The notes beneath the pieces were generated by a model. That model was not told the DNA's origin. It ran no database searches and was given only the letters and a program-made list of their open reading frames with translations. A program made the translations under genes and the position numbers. A stretch of 64,000 bases of DNA from the NCBI RefSeq assembly GCF_001183965.1, contig NZ_LFZV01000001.1, positions 1,123,515-1,187,514 of the forward strand. The letters are read 5' to 3'. Each line of letters starts with the position of its first letter. Positions within the stretch are counted from its first letter, which is position 1. Below, piece by piece: positions 7,608-16,482 of the stretch. The DNA comes from Bacillus sp. FJAT-27916 (GTDB taxonomy: Bacteria; Bacillota; Bacilli; Bacillales; Pradoshiaceae).

Positions 7608-8725
7608 AGATTCCAAACGGGTATGAGGTCATTCAATTATTTGAGAGCTTTTCACCGAAGTATTTGGCAGAGGAGGGGGACCCAATCGGTCTTCAGGTCG
7701 GGACTCTCTCGAAGAAAATCAGCAAGGTGCATGTCGCTTTGGATGTGACAGAAGAAGTCGTTGATGAGGCCATTACAAATGGGGCTGATATGATTTTGGC
7801 CCATCATCCACTTATCTTCCGTCCCTTAAAGAAGATTGATTTCAGCCATCCGCACGGAAGGGTGATTGAGAAGCTGATTAAGCATGATATAACCCTGTAT
7901 GCCGCTCATACAAACTTAGATGTAGCGGAAGGGGGCGTGAATGATATGCTGGCGGCTGCTCTGGGGCTTCAAGAGCTGACACTTCTTTCCCCAACCTATA
8001 GGGAGGGCTTGAAGAAATTAGCTGTCTATGTCCCAAAAGAAGCGGAGGAAAAGGTTCGGGAAGCACTCGCCCGCGCTGGAGCTGGCAACCTTGGACATTA
8101 TAGCCATTGCAGCTTCTCAGCTGAGGGAATCGGCCGCTTTAAGCCTGATGAACAGGCCAATCCGCATATCGGTACAGAAGGTGAGCTTGAGATGGTGGAG
8201 GAAGTAAAGGTCGAAGTCGTTGTGCCGGGCCCGCTTGCTTCTAAAGCGGTACGAGCGATGCTGACTGCACATCCGTATGAAGAGGTGGCCTATGATTTAT
8301 ATACGCTCGATAACCAAGGAGTAAAGGAACTTGGATTAGGACGCGTGGGTGTGCTGCCTGAAACGGTCACATTGGGTGAATTTGCTGAACAGGTGAAGAG
8401 GGCATTTGAGGTAAGCACGGTGAGAGTGACTGGCGACCTGACGGCTGCGATTAAGAAAGTCGCTGTCCTTGGCGGAACAGGGGATAAATTCGTACGGACA
8501 GCTCAATTTAAAGGAGCGGACGTGTTTGTTACAGGGGATATTTATTACCATACGGCCGTTGATTTCAAGCAAGAGGGCATGAATATCATCGACCCAGGTC
8601 ATAATGTCGAGAAAATCATGAAAAAAGGGGTCGCCTCCAAAATGACCGAGCTTTGTGAACAAGCGGGATTTGAGGTGGAATGGATTCCATCTGTTATTGA
8701 TACAGATCCTTTTCAGGTAGTGTGA
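7604..8725 (+). CDS. yqfO: Nif3-like dinuclear metal-centre protein with inserted PII-like domain (YqfO)
   Basis: Nif3 family protein of 373 residues. The two Nif3 halves (about 1-130 and 235-373) carry histidine/aspartate metal ligands in LAHHPLIFRP, AAHTNLDVA and GDIYYHTAVD. The middle segment (about 135-230) is the PII/CutA-like insert that distinguishes long YqfO-type members from short bacterial Nif3. Some databases call the family GTP cyclohydrolase I type 2, but the cellular role is not settled. It is translationally coupled to trmK, which hints at a shared role in RNA or cofactor metabolism; that is inference. Confidence 0.9.
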   Translation: MKIPNGYEVIQLFESFSPKYLAEEGDPIGLQVGTLSKKISKVHVALDVTEEVVDEAITNGADMILAHHPLIFRPLKKIDFSHPHGRVIEKLIKHDITLYAAHTNLDVAEGGVNDMLAAALGLQELTLLSPTYREGLKKLAVYVPKEAEEKVREALARAGAGNLGHYSHCSFSAEGIGRFKPDEQANPHIGTEGELEMVEEVKVEVVVPGPLASKAVRAMLTAHPYEEVAYDLYTLDNQGVKELGLGRVGVLPETVTLGEFAEQVKRAFEVSTVRVTGDLTAAIKKVAVLGGTGDKFVRTAQFKGADVFVTGDIYYHTAVDFKQEGMNIIDPGHNVEKIMKKGVASKMTELCEQAGFEVEWIPSVIDTDPFQVV

Positions 8726-8746
8726 GATAAAAAGCAGGAATAAAAG

Positions 8747-8824
8747 AGGCCATGAATGAGGTTGCAGTGACCGAAAGTTAGATTATAGACTCTAACTTTT
8801 TGGGTGCACATCATTCATGGCCTT
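8747..8824. terminator. Long bidirectional hairpin between yqfO and ispH
   Basis: Outer arms AGGCCATGAATGA (8747-8759) and TCATTCATGGCCTT (8811-8824) are perfectly complementary. An inner stem AAAGTTAGA / TCTAACTTTTT lies within. At 78 nt it is much longer than the other terminators here. It lies between convergent genes and has only a short T run on either side, so termination is likely but it may also be a small mobile palindrome. Confidence 0.65.
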
Positions 8825-8830
8825 TACTAT

Positions 8831-9775
8831 TTATCCTTTAACCTTTACTTTTGGCAAAATCTTAGATAATGGAACTTGTTTTTCATGCTTCCATGTAGAA
8901 GGATCATTTGCATCAAATTGCTCAAGGAATGTGATGACTTCCTTCGTAATTGGGGTTGGTGTGGACGCACCGGCTGTCACGCCGACTTTCTCGGCATCCT
9001 TAATCCAATCGATGTTCAGCTCACTGACGTCAGCGATTCGGTAGGCAGTTGTTCCCGCGATTTCTTCGGAAACCTGCGCAAGACGGTTCGAGTTATTACT
9101 CTTCGGATCCCCGACAACAATCACGACATCAAGTCCTTTAGCCTGCTCAGCGACAGCCTCCTGGCGAACTTGAGTCGCCATGCAGATTTCTTTATGAATC
9201 TCAGCGCATGGATACTTTTTCTTCACTTCTTCGATTAAATCAGCTACATCCCATTGGCTCATCGTCGTTTGATTCGTCACGATAATCTTATCATTATCAA
9301 GGGAAAGCTCATCGATATCCGCTTTGCTTTCAATTAAATGAACGATATTCGGAGCGACGCCGACAGCACCTTCAGGCTCTGGATGACCCTTCTTCCCGAT
9401 GTAAATAATGTCATAGCCTTCTTTTTCTTTCGCCTCAATCAGGTCATGGGTTGCTGTGACATCCGGGCATGTAGCATCAATCGTTACGAGCCCTTTTTGT
9501 TTGGCAATCTCGCGTACCTCTGGAGAAATACCATGGGCAGTGAAGATAACAGTGCCTGAATTCACCTTCTCGATGATTTCTTTACGGTCCTTTCCATCAA
9601 GCGTAATGATGCCCTCTTGTTCAAATGCTTCAGTCACATGCTGGTTATGAACAATCATGCCTAAAATGTAGATTGGTCTTGGTAATGTTTTATCTAAAGC
9701 GGCATTTCGGGCGATGACCATCGCATCAACCACGCCGTAGCAATATCCACGAGGGGAAATCTTAATTACTTTCAT
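8831..9775 (-). CDS. ispH: 4-hydroxy-3-methylbut-2-enyl diphosphate reductase IspH
   Basis: Last enzyme of the MEP isoprenoid pathway: reduces HMBPP to IPP and DMAPP using a [4Fe-4S] cluster. 314 residues, full length. Three conserved cysteines hold the cluster: in PRGYCYGV (residue 12), DATCPDV (near 102) and EICMATQ (near 197). The acid/base motif TNQTTMSQW and the substrate-binding [11 protein letters not shown] and GASTP motifs are intact. The start is ATG with AAGGAGG 13 nt upstream, a rather wide spacing. It has its own promoter (9833-9861) and converges on yqfO. Confidence 0.97.
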   Translation of the reverse strand: MKVIKISPRGYCYGVVDAMVIARNAALDKTLPRPIYILGMIVHNQHVTEAFEQEGIITLDGKDRKEIIEKVNSGTVIFTAHGISPEVREIAKQKGLVTIDATCPDVTATHDLIEAKEKEGYDIIYIGKKGHPEPEGAVGVAPNIVHLIESKADIDELSLDNDKIIVTNQTTMSQWDVADLIEEVKKKYPCAEIHKEICMATQVRQEAVAEQAKGLDVVIVVGDPKSNNSNRLAQVSEEIAGTTAYRIADVSELNIDWIKDAEKVGVTAGASTPTPITKEVITFLEQFDANDPSTWKHEKQVPLSKILPKVKVKG

Positions 9776-9832
9776 GTAGAATATACAGCCTCCTTACTCA
9801 TCGCACCCTGTAAATGGGAGCGTATTCTCCTT

Positions 9833-9861
9833 ATTATAATCGAGTGCACGTAAACTTACAA
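9833..9861 (-). promoter_or_regulatory. Sigma-A promoter of ispH
   Basis: Read on the minus strand: TTGTAA and TATAAT with a 17-nt spacer, about 58 nt upstream of the ispH start. Confidence 0.75.
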
Positions 9862-9918
9862 AAAAAGAAATTGCAGGGGTTATTAAGATAAGTGCTGTCA
9901 GTACGTCTCGTCCATGCA

Positions 9919-9948
9919 AAAAAATGCCCTGCATGCAGGGCATTTTTT
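9919..9948 (-). terminator. Terminator of yqfQ
   Basis: Perfect 30-nt palindrome: 6 A, ATGCCCTGC / GCAGGGCAT and 6 T on both strands, starting right after the yqfQ stop. It insulates yqfQ from the ispH promoter. Confidence 0.9.
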
Positions 9949-9949
9949 G

Positions 9950-10564
9950 TTAAATGAATAGCTTCGGAACAGATGGCTTAGATTCTGTCCTTTTAGACGA
10001 GTTAGTTTTGACTTCATCTTCTTTTGGCAAAGAAGTTTCTGCTGCAACGGTTTCCGTTGATTCAGCAGCTGTTTCTTCTACAGCTGCAGATTCCACGGCA
10101 GCTGAGGTATCCTCGGCTTCTGTGGAAGAAGCGCTTAACCCTCTATACATTTTCCACATGGATGGCAGGTTTTTGATCAGCGGCCCATACTGCTGGACTT
10201 GGCGGACCATCGGAACGATACGCTCACCTGCGGCCAGTACCTTTTGTGTTCCATTCATGATGTTCGTCAAGGAGGATCCTCCTTGAGCAGCTGCACTTGC
10301 AGCGCCCGTAACGGACCGGGCGGCTGTTGCTGCATTTCCAGCGGCAGCCCCTCCGCCTCGGCCGAATAAGGATGATAGAATTCCACCTGAACGCTGGGCC
10401 CCGGCGGCAGCCCCTTGAGCTTGACGGGCAAATAATCCTCTAGCACCAGTTGCTCCAGCATTATTTGCGGCTCCCATCATTCCCCTTGGACCCATACCCA
10501 TACCAGGCCGAATCATGCCTCCCCCGCGTGGAGGAAGGAACATGGGTGGTCTCATTGGCGGCAT
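9950..10564 (-). CDS. yqfQ: YqfQ/VrrA-like low-complexity protein
   Basis: 204 residues of biased composition. The N-terminal quarter is rich in Pro, Met, Gly and Arg (PPMRPPMFLPPRGGGM), the middle is Gly/Ala rich (FGRGGGAAAGNAATAA), a short conserved helix segment follows (VPMVRQVQQYGPLIKNLPSMWKMY in the original numbering), and the tail is an Ala/Glu/Ser/Thr stretch with acidic character. The conserved helical core and the position between ispH and cshB identify it as YqfQ, the family that includes the VrrA protein with variable repeats. The start at 10564 has an ideal GAAAGGAGG 7 nt upstream; the frame extends 10 codons further but without an RBS. Function unknown. Confidence 0.8.
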   Translation of the reverse strand: MPPMRPPMFLPPRGGGMIRPGMGMGPRGMMGAANNAGATGARGLFARQAQGAAAGAQRSGGILSSLFGRGGGAAAGNAATAARSVTGAASAAAQGGSSLTNIMNGTQKVLAAGERIVPMVRQVQQYGPLIKNLPSMWKMYRGLSASSTEAEDTSAAVESAAVEETAAESTETVAAETSLPKEDEVKTNSSKRTESKPSVPKLFI

Positions 10565-10693
10565 TTGTTCGCCTCCTTTCTCTCTGTATATCAATCGCGA
10601 AGTGTAGTCTTGCGCGGTTCCTTATATGGTATGTCGGACAAGTGTGGATAAGTGCCTCAGCAAAGAAGAATAGGCTTTTAAACCGTGAAAAAC

Positions 10694-10723
10694 TTGTGAA
10701 TACTGGTTAACATAAGGTAATAT
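10694..10723 (+). promoter_or_regulatory. Candidate promoter of cshB
   Basis: TTGTGA and TAATAT with an 18-nt spacer, about 50 nt before the cshB start. Moderate match. Confidence 0.4.
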
Positions 10724-10773
10724 GAAAAGGATAATAGGATATGTGTTAAGCATGTTGAGAAAGTTGGTTAAAA

Positions 10774-12081
10774 ATGAGTTCATTTACATTATTTAAATTG
10801 CCGGACCATCTAATGGAGGCTGTTGAGAAGGTTGGTTTTAAGGAACCGACAGTCATTCAAGAGCGGGTCATTCCTTCCGTACTAAGCGGAAAGAGCATCA
10901 TCGGCCAGTCACAAACAGGGACTGGAAAGACGCATTCTTTCTTGCTGCCCATCATTGCACGCATTGATGTGGAGGAATCAGCCGTACAGGCAGTCATTAC
11001 AGCTCCGACTCGGGAGCTTGCCTCACAGATTTACAAGGCTGCGACAGAGCTGAACGAAAAATTTCCGGAAGACAAACAAATTCATATAAAAAGCTATGTG
11101 GGAGGTACTGATAAGCAGCGTTCCATTGATAAGCTGACTGTACAGCCGCAATTGGTTATTGGTACACCTGGACGTATTAAGGATTTAATTGAGGAAAATG
11201 CTTTGGTCGTTTATTCAGCCAATATACTGGTTGTTGATGAAGCAGATCTTATGATTGATCTTGGCTTCATGGAGGACGTGGATAAGGTGGCAGCAAGAAT
11301 GGCGCCGGAATTGCAGATGCTTGTCTTCTCTGCGACCATTCCAGAGAAACTGCAGCCGTTCCTTAAGAAGTACATGAATAACCCGAAGCATATTCAGGTT
11401 GATCCTAAGAAGGCATCAGTGGATAAGCTCGACCATGTTCTCGTGCCGGTGAGACATCGCGATAAAGCGAAATTGGTCAAAGAAATCTTAGAGCTTCAAA
11501 ACCCGTTCCTGGCACTTGTGTTTGCCAATACGAAGCAGAATGCTGATGAACTGGCAGATGCCTTGCTTCAAAAAGGCCTTCAAGTCGGCCGCCTGCATGG
11601 CAATTTGCCGGCACGTGAAAGAAAGCGTGTTATGAAGGAAATTAACTCCTTGAAATATCAGTATGTGGTCGCGACTGATTTAGCGGCACGGGGCATTGAT
11701 ATTGAAGGAGTCAGTCATGTCATTAACTTTGAGATTCCTCAGGACTTGGATTTCTATATTCACCGCGCAGGACGGACCGCGCGTGCAGGTATGTCCGGTG
11801 TTGCGATTACCTTATTCGAGGAGACGGATGAACAAGCCCTTCGGAAATTAGAGTCCATGGGTATTAACTTCCTAAACCGAGATATCGTTAAAGGTGAATG
11901 GATTGAAATCGATGACCGTAATAAACGGAGAAAAAGAAAAGATACTTCTAAAGCGAAGGATGTTAAGAAATACGGACAATTCTCCAAGCATATGCGCAAA
12001 GTGAAACCTGGCTATAAGAAGAAAGTAAAAGCCGAAGTAGAAAAAATGAAGAAAAGAGAGAGACGCTTAAAGAAAAAATAG
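10774..12081 (+). CDS. cshB: DEAD-box RNA helicase CshB
   Basis: ATP-dependent RNA helicase of 435 residues, acting in cold-shock RNA remodelling and ribosome assembly. Motifs in order: Q-motif region (GFKEPTVIQERVIP), motif I SQTGTGKT (46-53), PTREL (78-82), TPGR (131-134), DEAD (155-158), SAT (186-188), DLAARGID and HRAGRTARAG. The C-terminal tail (about 385-435) is Lys/Arg rich and likely binds RNA. The sequence and place agree with B. subtilis CshB (YqfR). The RBS is weak. nfo follows after 12 nt, so both are likely cotranscribed. Confidence 0.93.
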   Translation: MSSFTLFKLPDHLMEAVEKVGFKEPTVIQERVIPSVLSGKSIIGQSQTGTGKTHSFLLPIIARIDVEESAVQAVITAPTRELASQIYKAATELNEKFPEDKQIHIKSYVGGTDKQRSIDKLTVQPQLVIGTPGRIKDLIEENALVVYSANILVVDEADLMIDLGFMEDVDKVAARMAPELQMLVFSATIPEKLQPFLKKYMNNPKHIQVDPKKASVDKLDHVLVPVRHRDKAKLVKEILELQNPFLALVFANTKQNADELADALLQKGLQVGRLHGNLPARERKRVMKEINSLKYQYVVATDLAARGIDIEGVSHVINFEIPQDLDFYIHRAGRTARAGMSGVAITLFEETDEQALRKLESMGINFLNRDIVKGEWIEIDDRNKRRKRKDTSKAKDVKKYGQFSKHMRKVKPGYKKKVKAEVEKMKKRERRLKKK

Positions 12082-12093
12082 GGGGTACAGTCA

Positions 12094-13002
12094 TTGACAG
12101 CATTGAAAATAGGTTCGCATGTATCAATGAGCGGAAAGAAAATGCTGCTGGCAGCAAGTACAGAAGCGGCATCCTATGGGGCAAACACATTCATGATCTA
12201 TACAGGTGCACCACAGAATACGCGCAGAAAGAAAATTGAAGAGCTGAACATTGAAGAAGGCAGAAAGCATATGGAAGCGAACGGCATCAGTGATATCGTT
12301 GTACATGCGCCGTATATCATCAATATCGGCAATACGGTGAATCCAGCGACCTATCAGCTTGGCGTTGACTTCCTTCGCTCGGAAATTGAACGTACAGAAG
12401 CAATTGGAGCAAAGCAAATTGTCCTTCATCCAGGGGCTCATGTTGGTGAGGGCTCAGAGCTTGGCATTAAGAAAATCATAGAAGGTCTGAATGAAGTCAT
12501 CATTCCTGGTCAGGATGTACAGATTGCTCTTGAAACAATGGCTGGTAAAGGATCCGAGTGCGGCAGAAGCTTTGAGGAGCTGGCGATGATTTTTGACGGG
12601 GTTACCCATAATGACCGGCTAAGCGTTTGCTTTGATACTTGTCATACACATGATGCCGGATATAATATCGTAGAGGATTTTGACGGCGTTTTAAATGAGT
12701 TTGATAAATTGATTGGCGTACAGAATATCAAAGTGCTTCATATCAATGACAGCAAGAATGAATGCGGAATGAGAAAGGACAGGCATGAAAATATCGGCTA
12801 CGGCAAGATTGGCTTTAAGCCGCTTCATTACATTGTCCACCATCCGCAGCTTGCAGACATTCCAAAGATTCTGGAGACACCGTATGTCGGCACTGACAAG
12901 AATAATAAGAAGGCTCCATACAAGTATGAGATTGACATGTTAAAGGACGGGAACTGGACAGACTTCCAAGAGAAAATCCTTGGTCAAATGGTCGAAAGCT
13001 AA
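12094..13002 (+). CDS. nfo: Endonuclease IV (AP endonuclease)
   Basis: Cleaves DNA 5' to abasic sites in base excision repair. 302 residues with the family's zinc-site motifs: GSHVSMSG near the N-terminus, [48 protein letters not shown] and ILETPY. The start is the TTG at 12094, with GGGGGT 7 nt upstream; the first ATG comes only after the conserved GSHVS motif and cannot be the start. In Bacillus Nfo also repairs spore DNA during germination. It lies 12 nt after cshB. Confidence 0.95.
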   Translation: MTALKIGSHVSMSGKKMLLAASTEAASYGANTFMIYTGAPQNTRRKKIEELNIEEGRKHMEANGISDIVVHAPYIINIGNTVNPATYQLGVDFLRSEIERTEAIGAKQIVLHPGAHVGEGSELGIKKIIEGLNEVIIPGQDVQIALETMAGKGSECGRSFEELAMIFDGVTHNDRLSVCFDTCHTHDAGYNIVEDFDGVLNEFDKLIGVQNIKVLHINDSKNECGMRKDRHENIGYGKIGFKPLHYIVHHPQLADIPKILETPYVGTDKNNKKAPYKYEIDMLKDGNWTDFQEKILGQMVES

Positions 13003-13023
13003 AAAACAGTCCCTGTGTAATTA

Positions 13024-13064
13024 GAGGCCAAATCATCAGAATGGTGATTTGGCCTCTCTTTTTG
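13024..13064. terminator. Bidirectional terminator between nfo and yqfT
   Basis: 13-bp stem AGAGGCCAAATCA / TGATTTGGCCTCT with a 9-nt loop, then CTTTTTG on the plus strand. Confidence 0.9.
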
Positions 13065-13065
13065 T

Positions 13066-13323
13066 TTAATTACCGGTCAGACTATAGAATAATTGTTCAA
13101 TATGCTTTGCCCGCTCAGAGCCGATAATTTTCTCAATTTGTACGAGTAATTTTGCCCGCTCTGTTTGTTCAAAAATATTAACGGATTTTCCTTTTAATAA
13201 AGCAACGATATGATCGGCCTCAGTATTGGACAATGTTATTCCTTGCTGACGGGAAAAACTAAGCAATTCACTTGTTGTGATGCGATTTAATTTCATGTTA
13301 ATGATCGTTTCGAATAGCTTCAT
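13066..13323 (-). CDS. yqfT: YqfT-like protein, DUF2624 family
   Basis: Small soluble protein of 85 residues, predicted mostly helical, with NIFEQTERAKLLVQIEKIIG near its middle. It matches YqfT by size and position after nfo. I chose the ATG at 13323, preceded by GGGGTGA; a GTG three codons upstream falls within that RBS. Function unknown. It is transcribed divergently from the zinc operon. Confidence 0.75.
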   Translation of the reverse strand: MKLFETIINMKLNRITTSELLSFSRQQGITLSNTEADHIVALLKGKSVNIFEQTERAKLLVQIEKIIGSERAKHIEQLFYSLTGN

Positions 13324-13398
13324 TCTTCTCACCCCATAGTTACATTATGAAGAGGGATGGCTAAAATGAACCAAATCGACAAATGTTAAGTAAATAGG

Positions 13399-13427
13399 TT
13401 TACAATCACAGGCAGCTCCTGTATACT
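13399..13427 (+). promoter_or_regulatory. Sigma-A promoter of znuC-znuB-zur
   Basis: TTTACA (13399-13404) and TATACT (13422-13427) with a 17-nt spacer. The candidate Zur operator starts 9 nt after the -10 box, over the expected transcription start. Confidence 0.75.
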
Positions 13428-13435
13428 ACTTTAGT

Positions 13436-13456
13436 AAATCGTAATCATTCTTATTA
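13436..13456 (+). promoter_or_regulatory. Candidate Zur box
   Basis: AAATCGTAATCATTCTTATTA. The left half TCGTAAT-N-ATT matches the Bacillus Zur consensus (TCGTAATNATTACGA as I recall it) and the right half is degenerate. It lies downstream of the -10 box, where binding would block initiation. The operon encodes Zur and zinc importer parts, which supports autoregulation. Confidence 0.6.
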
Positions 13457-13470
13457 ACGGGCGGGAGATT

Positions 13471-14226
13471 ATGAAAGAAGAAATAATCAAATTAGACCAT
13501 ATAACATATAAATACGAACAAGAAAATGTCCTTGAGGATATCAACCTGATGGTCAGGGAGGGAGATTTCCTTGCTATTGTCGGACCAAATGGTTCTGGCA
13601 AGTCTACTTTATTAAAGCTGATACTAGGCATTAACAAAGTACAAAAAGGGGAGATCTACTTATTCGGCGAGAGAATTAACCGCTTTAAGAGCTGGGAACG
13701 AATTGGCTATGTCTCTCAAAAGGCCAATTCCTTTAATAGTGGATTTCCGGCAACGGTCGAAGAAGTTGTCGCCAGCGGCTTAACGAAGAAAATCGGCCTT
13801 TTCCGCTTCTATACGAAGAAGCATCGGGAAAAGGTCATTCAAGCCTTAAAGGAAGTTGGAATGCAGGATTTCCTGCACCGTACTGTCGGCGATTTATCAG
13901 GCGGTCAGCAGCAGCGTGTTTTTATTGCGCGCGCCTTAGTAAGTGATCCTGAGTTATTGATCCTTGATGAACCGACTGTAGGGGTAGACGTACAAAATGT
14001 ATCTAACTTCTATGATCTCTTGTATGAGCTGAATCGGAACCTCGGCCTAACCTTAATTTTGGTTACCCATGATACAGGCACTATTACAGAAAAGGCGACT
14101 CATATTGCCTGCTTAAATAAGCGTCTCCATTTCCATGGTCATTCCCATGAATATGAGGAACTGAATAATCAGGATATGTCAGCTTTCTATGGTCATGATG
14201 TATACACATTGAAGCATGATCATTAA
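13471..14226 (+). CDS. znuC: Zinc ABC transporter ATP-binding protein
   Basis: ATPase of a metal-uptake ABC system, 251 residues. Walker A GPNGSGKS (38-45), signature LSGGQQQR (about 143-150), Walker B LLILDEP and the switch His in LVTHD are present. The family is ZnuC/AdcC/ZurA (manganese/zinc/iron chelate type). A His-rich tail (HFHGHSHEYEE) near the C-terminus may sense or store zinc. The zur gene downstream and the Zur-like operator favour zinc as the substrate. No solute-binding protein gene (znuA) is in this operon, so it must be encoded elsewhere. RBS CGGGAG. Confidence 0.9.
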   Translation: MKEEIIKLDHITYKYEQENVLEDINLMVREGDFLAIVGPNGSGKSTLLKLILGINKVQKGEIYLFGERINRFKSWERIGYVSQKANSFNSGFPATVEEVVASGLTKKIGLFRFYTKKHREKVIQALKEVGMQDFLHRTVGDLSGGQQQRVFIARALVSDPELLILDEPTVGVDVQNVSNFYDLLYELNRNLGLTLILVTHDTGTITEKATHIACLNKRLHFHGHSHEYEELNNQDMSAFYGHDVYTLKHDH

Positions 14227-14241
14227 TGTGGAGGAAATAGT

Positions 14242-15078
14242 ATGCTAGCGATGTTTCAATATGAATTTTTACAAAATGCCTTTTTGTCAGGCTTAATTAT
14301 CGGAGTAATCGCTCCTTTACTTGGGGTCTTTATTGTAGTTCGTAAGCTTTCTTTAATTGCGGATGCTTTGAGCCACGTGACCTTGACCGGGATTGCGGCA
14401 AGCCTCTTGTTAAGCAAGGAATTCCCGGGGACGTTTGCCAATCTGAACCCGCTCTATTTAGGAATGGGCTTTTCAGTTGGGGGCTCGCTGTTCATCGAAC
14501 GTTTACGGAATGTGTATAAGCACTACCAAGAACTTGCTATCCCCATCATTCTTTCAGGTGGTGTGGGGTTAGGTGCGATATTCATTTCCATGGCGAATGG
14601 TTTTAATGTGGATTTATTCAGCTATTTATTCGGCAGCGTGAGTGCAGTCGGCCGAACGGACCTTTGGGTCATTAGTATCATTAGTGTAATTGTTGTCTTT
14701 ACGGTGATTTTCTTATATAAAGAACTGTTTCTCTTATCATTTGATGAGGAGCATGCGAAAACCTCCGGCATTCCTGCCAAGGCGATTCATTTTATCTTTA
14801 TCGTCCTTGTGGCTCTTGTGATTGCCATTTCAATGAGGATTGTCGGCGTTTTGCTTGTCTCAGCCTTAATGACATTGCCGGTGGCGGCTGCCTTGAAGGT
14901 GGCAAAGAGCTTTAAACAAACCATTTTCATGTCGATTCTGTTTGGGGAAATTGCCGTAGTAGGCGGACTGTTTACCGCTTATTATTTGAACCTGGCTCCT
15001 GGCGGGACCATTGTTGTCTTGGCTATTCTAGTCCTGCTTGTGACGATTCTGTTCAAGAAATGGCAAGTGAACCGATAA
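14242..15078 (+). CDS. znuB: Zinc ABC transporter permease
   Basis: Membrane subunit of the zinc importer, 278 residues with eight or nine hydrophobic segments. The motifs PLLGVFIVVRKLSLIADALSH near the N-terminus (conserved in ABC-3 permeases) and VGVLLVSALMTLPVAAA near residues 203-219 are family signatures. It starts 15 nt after znuC with RBS GTGGAGG. It works with ZnuC and a binding protein that is not in this window. Confidence 0.93.
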   Translation: MLAMFQYEFLQNAFLSGLIIGVIAPLLGVFIVVRKLSLIADALSHVTLTGIAASLLLSKEFPGTFANLNPLYLGMGFSVGGSLFIERLRNVYKHYQELAIPIILSGGVGLGAIFISMANGFNVDLFSYLFGSVSAVGRTDLWVISIISVIVVFTVIFLYKELFLLSFDEEHAKTSGIPAKAIHFIFIVLVALVIAISMRIVGVLLVSALMTLPVAAALKVAKSFKQTIFMSILFGEIAVVGGLFTAYYLNLAPGGTIVVLAILVLLVTILFKKWQVNR

Positions 15079-15090
15079 GGAGGAATTCTT

Positions 15091-15516
15091 ATGGATGTTA
15101 AAAGAGCACTTCAACTGTTAAAGGACGAGGGATATAAATATACGGAGAAGCGCGAGGATATGTTAACCCTTTTCTCAAAGAGCAATCGGTATTTAACGGC
15201 TAAGGATGTCCTGGAACAATTAAAAAGTTCTTATCCGGGTATGAGCTATGACACAATCTACCGGAATCTATCCTTGTATGTAAAGCTTGGCATTCTTGAA
15301 GCTACTGAGCTTTCTGGGGAAAAATGCTTCCGTTTTGCATGTGAGGGGAACCATCATCATCACCATTTCATTTGCATGGAGTGCGGTAAGACGCGTCATA
15401 TCGATGCCTGCCCGATGGAACAGCTTAAAGATGATTTAGGAGGCTACGAAATCTCAGGACATAAATTTGAAATTTATGGAACCTGTCCGGATTGTCAGCC
15501 TCATCATATGAATTAA
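15091..15516 (+). CDS. zur: Zinc uptake regulator Zur, Fur family
   Basis: Zinc-responsive repressor, 141 residues. The N-terminal winged helix (about 1-80) has the recognition region [21 protein letters not shown]. The dimer domain holds the histidine-rich regulatory site (HHHHH, 88-92) and the structural zinc site, CMEC (95-98) and CPDC (132-135). Gene context (third gene of the zinc uptake operon) distinguishes it from Fur and PerR. RBS AAGGAGG lies 8 nt before the start. It probably represses its own operon. Confidence 0.92.
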   Translation: MDVKRALQLLKDEGYKYTEKREDMLTLFSKSNRYLTAKDVLEQLKSSYPGMSYDTIYRNLSLYVKLGILEATELSGEKCFRFACEGNHHHHHFICMECGKTRHIDACPMEQLKDDLGGYEISGHKFEIYGTCPDCQPHHMN

Positions 15517-15527
15517 GATTACAATGC

Positions 15528-15561
15528 CGTCAGGTGTGTTATGCACACCTGACGTTTTTTT
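15528..15561 (+). terminator. Terminator of the zinc operon
   Basis: 11-bp perfect stem CGTCAGGTGTG / CACACCTGACG with a 5-nt loop, then seven T. Confidence 0.95.
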
Positions 15562-15580
15562 ATTGGAAAAGGAGCTAAAA

Positions 15581-15655
15581 GTGTTTGATACATCGAGCAG
15601 AATGGAACTCATTTATAAAGCGGAGGAGGATCCAATTGTAATCAAGATTAAGTAA
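15581..15655 (+). CDS. Possible 24-residue peptide gene or gene remnant
   Basis: A GTG-started frame of 24 codons with a good RBS (AAAAGGAG, 6 nt upstream). The peptide reads VFDTSSRMELIYKAEEDPIV followed by IKIK. It sits just after the zur terminator with no visible promoter. The 160 nt that follow contain only broken short frames, so it could equally be the N-terminal remnant of a lost gene. I recognise no family. Confidence 0.25.
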   Translation: MFDTSSRMELIYKAEEDPIVIKIK

Positions 15656-15817
15656 AAGCATCTTGGTATATCAAAGGAAACGAAGGTGTATGAATGAGCA
15701 CTTTGTTTCTGGCCAATTGGATGTTTACGGCTATCCATGAATTCAAATGGCTTGAGTAAGTGCGGTGAAGTGGTGATAAAAAAAGGCCGTTCAATATTTT
15801 TCTTAAAACAGCCTTTG

Positions 15818-16129
15818 TTAAGGGTATAAATTCGGTATTCCGAATGGAAAAAGGGTTGGAAGCACCCACAGAATGCCTAACACGATGGCTAGCAAAAGAG
15901 AGATGATTAGGCTGAATGTGCTTCTAAAAACCTGCTTTTTTTCATTCTTTTGTTCAAAGGGGAGTCCAACAACGCCGATAACAAATGCTGCTACTGCTAA
16001 AACCATTAGGTATAACGTTAAATCGTGATCGGTTGATGGGGTAAACAGATTTAGAGATATAAAAAGGAATAGGCAGACGACTGTCAGCACAAACGAGGTC
16101 TGGTTAGCGATTTCTTTCACATATTTCAT
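15818..16129 (-). CDS. Small membrane protein of unknown function
   Basis: 103 residues with three hydrophobic segments (about 11-30, 39-56, 72-92) separated by short polar loops; the loop FEQKNEKKQ is basic and likely cytoplasmic. The start at 16129 has AAAGG 9 nt upstream. It overlaps no other gene and its hydrophobic pattern is regular, which supports its being real. No family recognised. Confidence 0.55.
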   Translation of the reverse strand: MKYVKEIANQTSFVLTVVCLFLFISLNLFTPSTDHDLTLYLMVLAVAAFVIGVVGLPFEQKNEKKQVFRSTFSLIISLLLAIVLGILWVLPTLFPFGIPNLYP

Positions 16130-16437
16130 AGGAACAGCCTTTCATTAAAGGTTATATATGGAAATATTTTACTAAATCAACCGATAACTGTAAATGCAAA
16201 AAATAGATGATGGTTATGATTTCGTGACCGCCAAACGACGAAATGCGAGATAGCTTTCATAGAAATTCTGCCAAAAACATAGGATTTCATCTAATAAATG
16301 ATCGTTAGCTTGTCCATTTCATCTTTCTGTGGTTTAAGGGCAAAAGGAAAAAGGATGTGTAATTCTCATGCTATAAGAGTGTTATCTTAACAGTAAGGGA
16401 GGGAGGTGACCTCTCTTATACATGCGCAGCAAAAGAA
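16130..16437. other. 308-base stretch with no supported gene
   Basis: Between the small membrane protein and the yqfW terminator. It is AT-rich and has no convincing promoter, RNA or repeat. A 34-codon frame starts at 16422 after a GGGAGGGAGGTGA sequence, but it runs antisense through the yqfW terminator and coding end and is not called. Confidence 0.5.
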
Positions 16438-16473
16438 AATGCCAAGCTAAAAGCAGATGTTTTAACTTGGCAT
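16438..16473 (-). terminator. Terminator of yqfW
   Basis: Stem AATGCCAAG / CTTGGCATT extended by TAAAA / TTTTA after one mismatch. On the minus strand the tail is TTTTCTTTTG. Confidence 0.8.
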
Positions 16474-16482
16474 TCATTCTTC

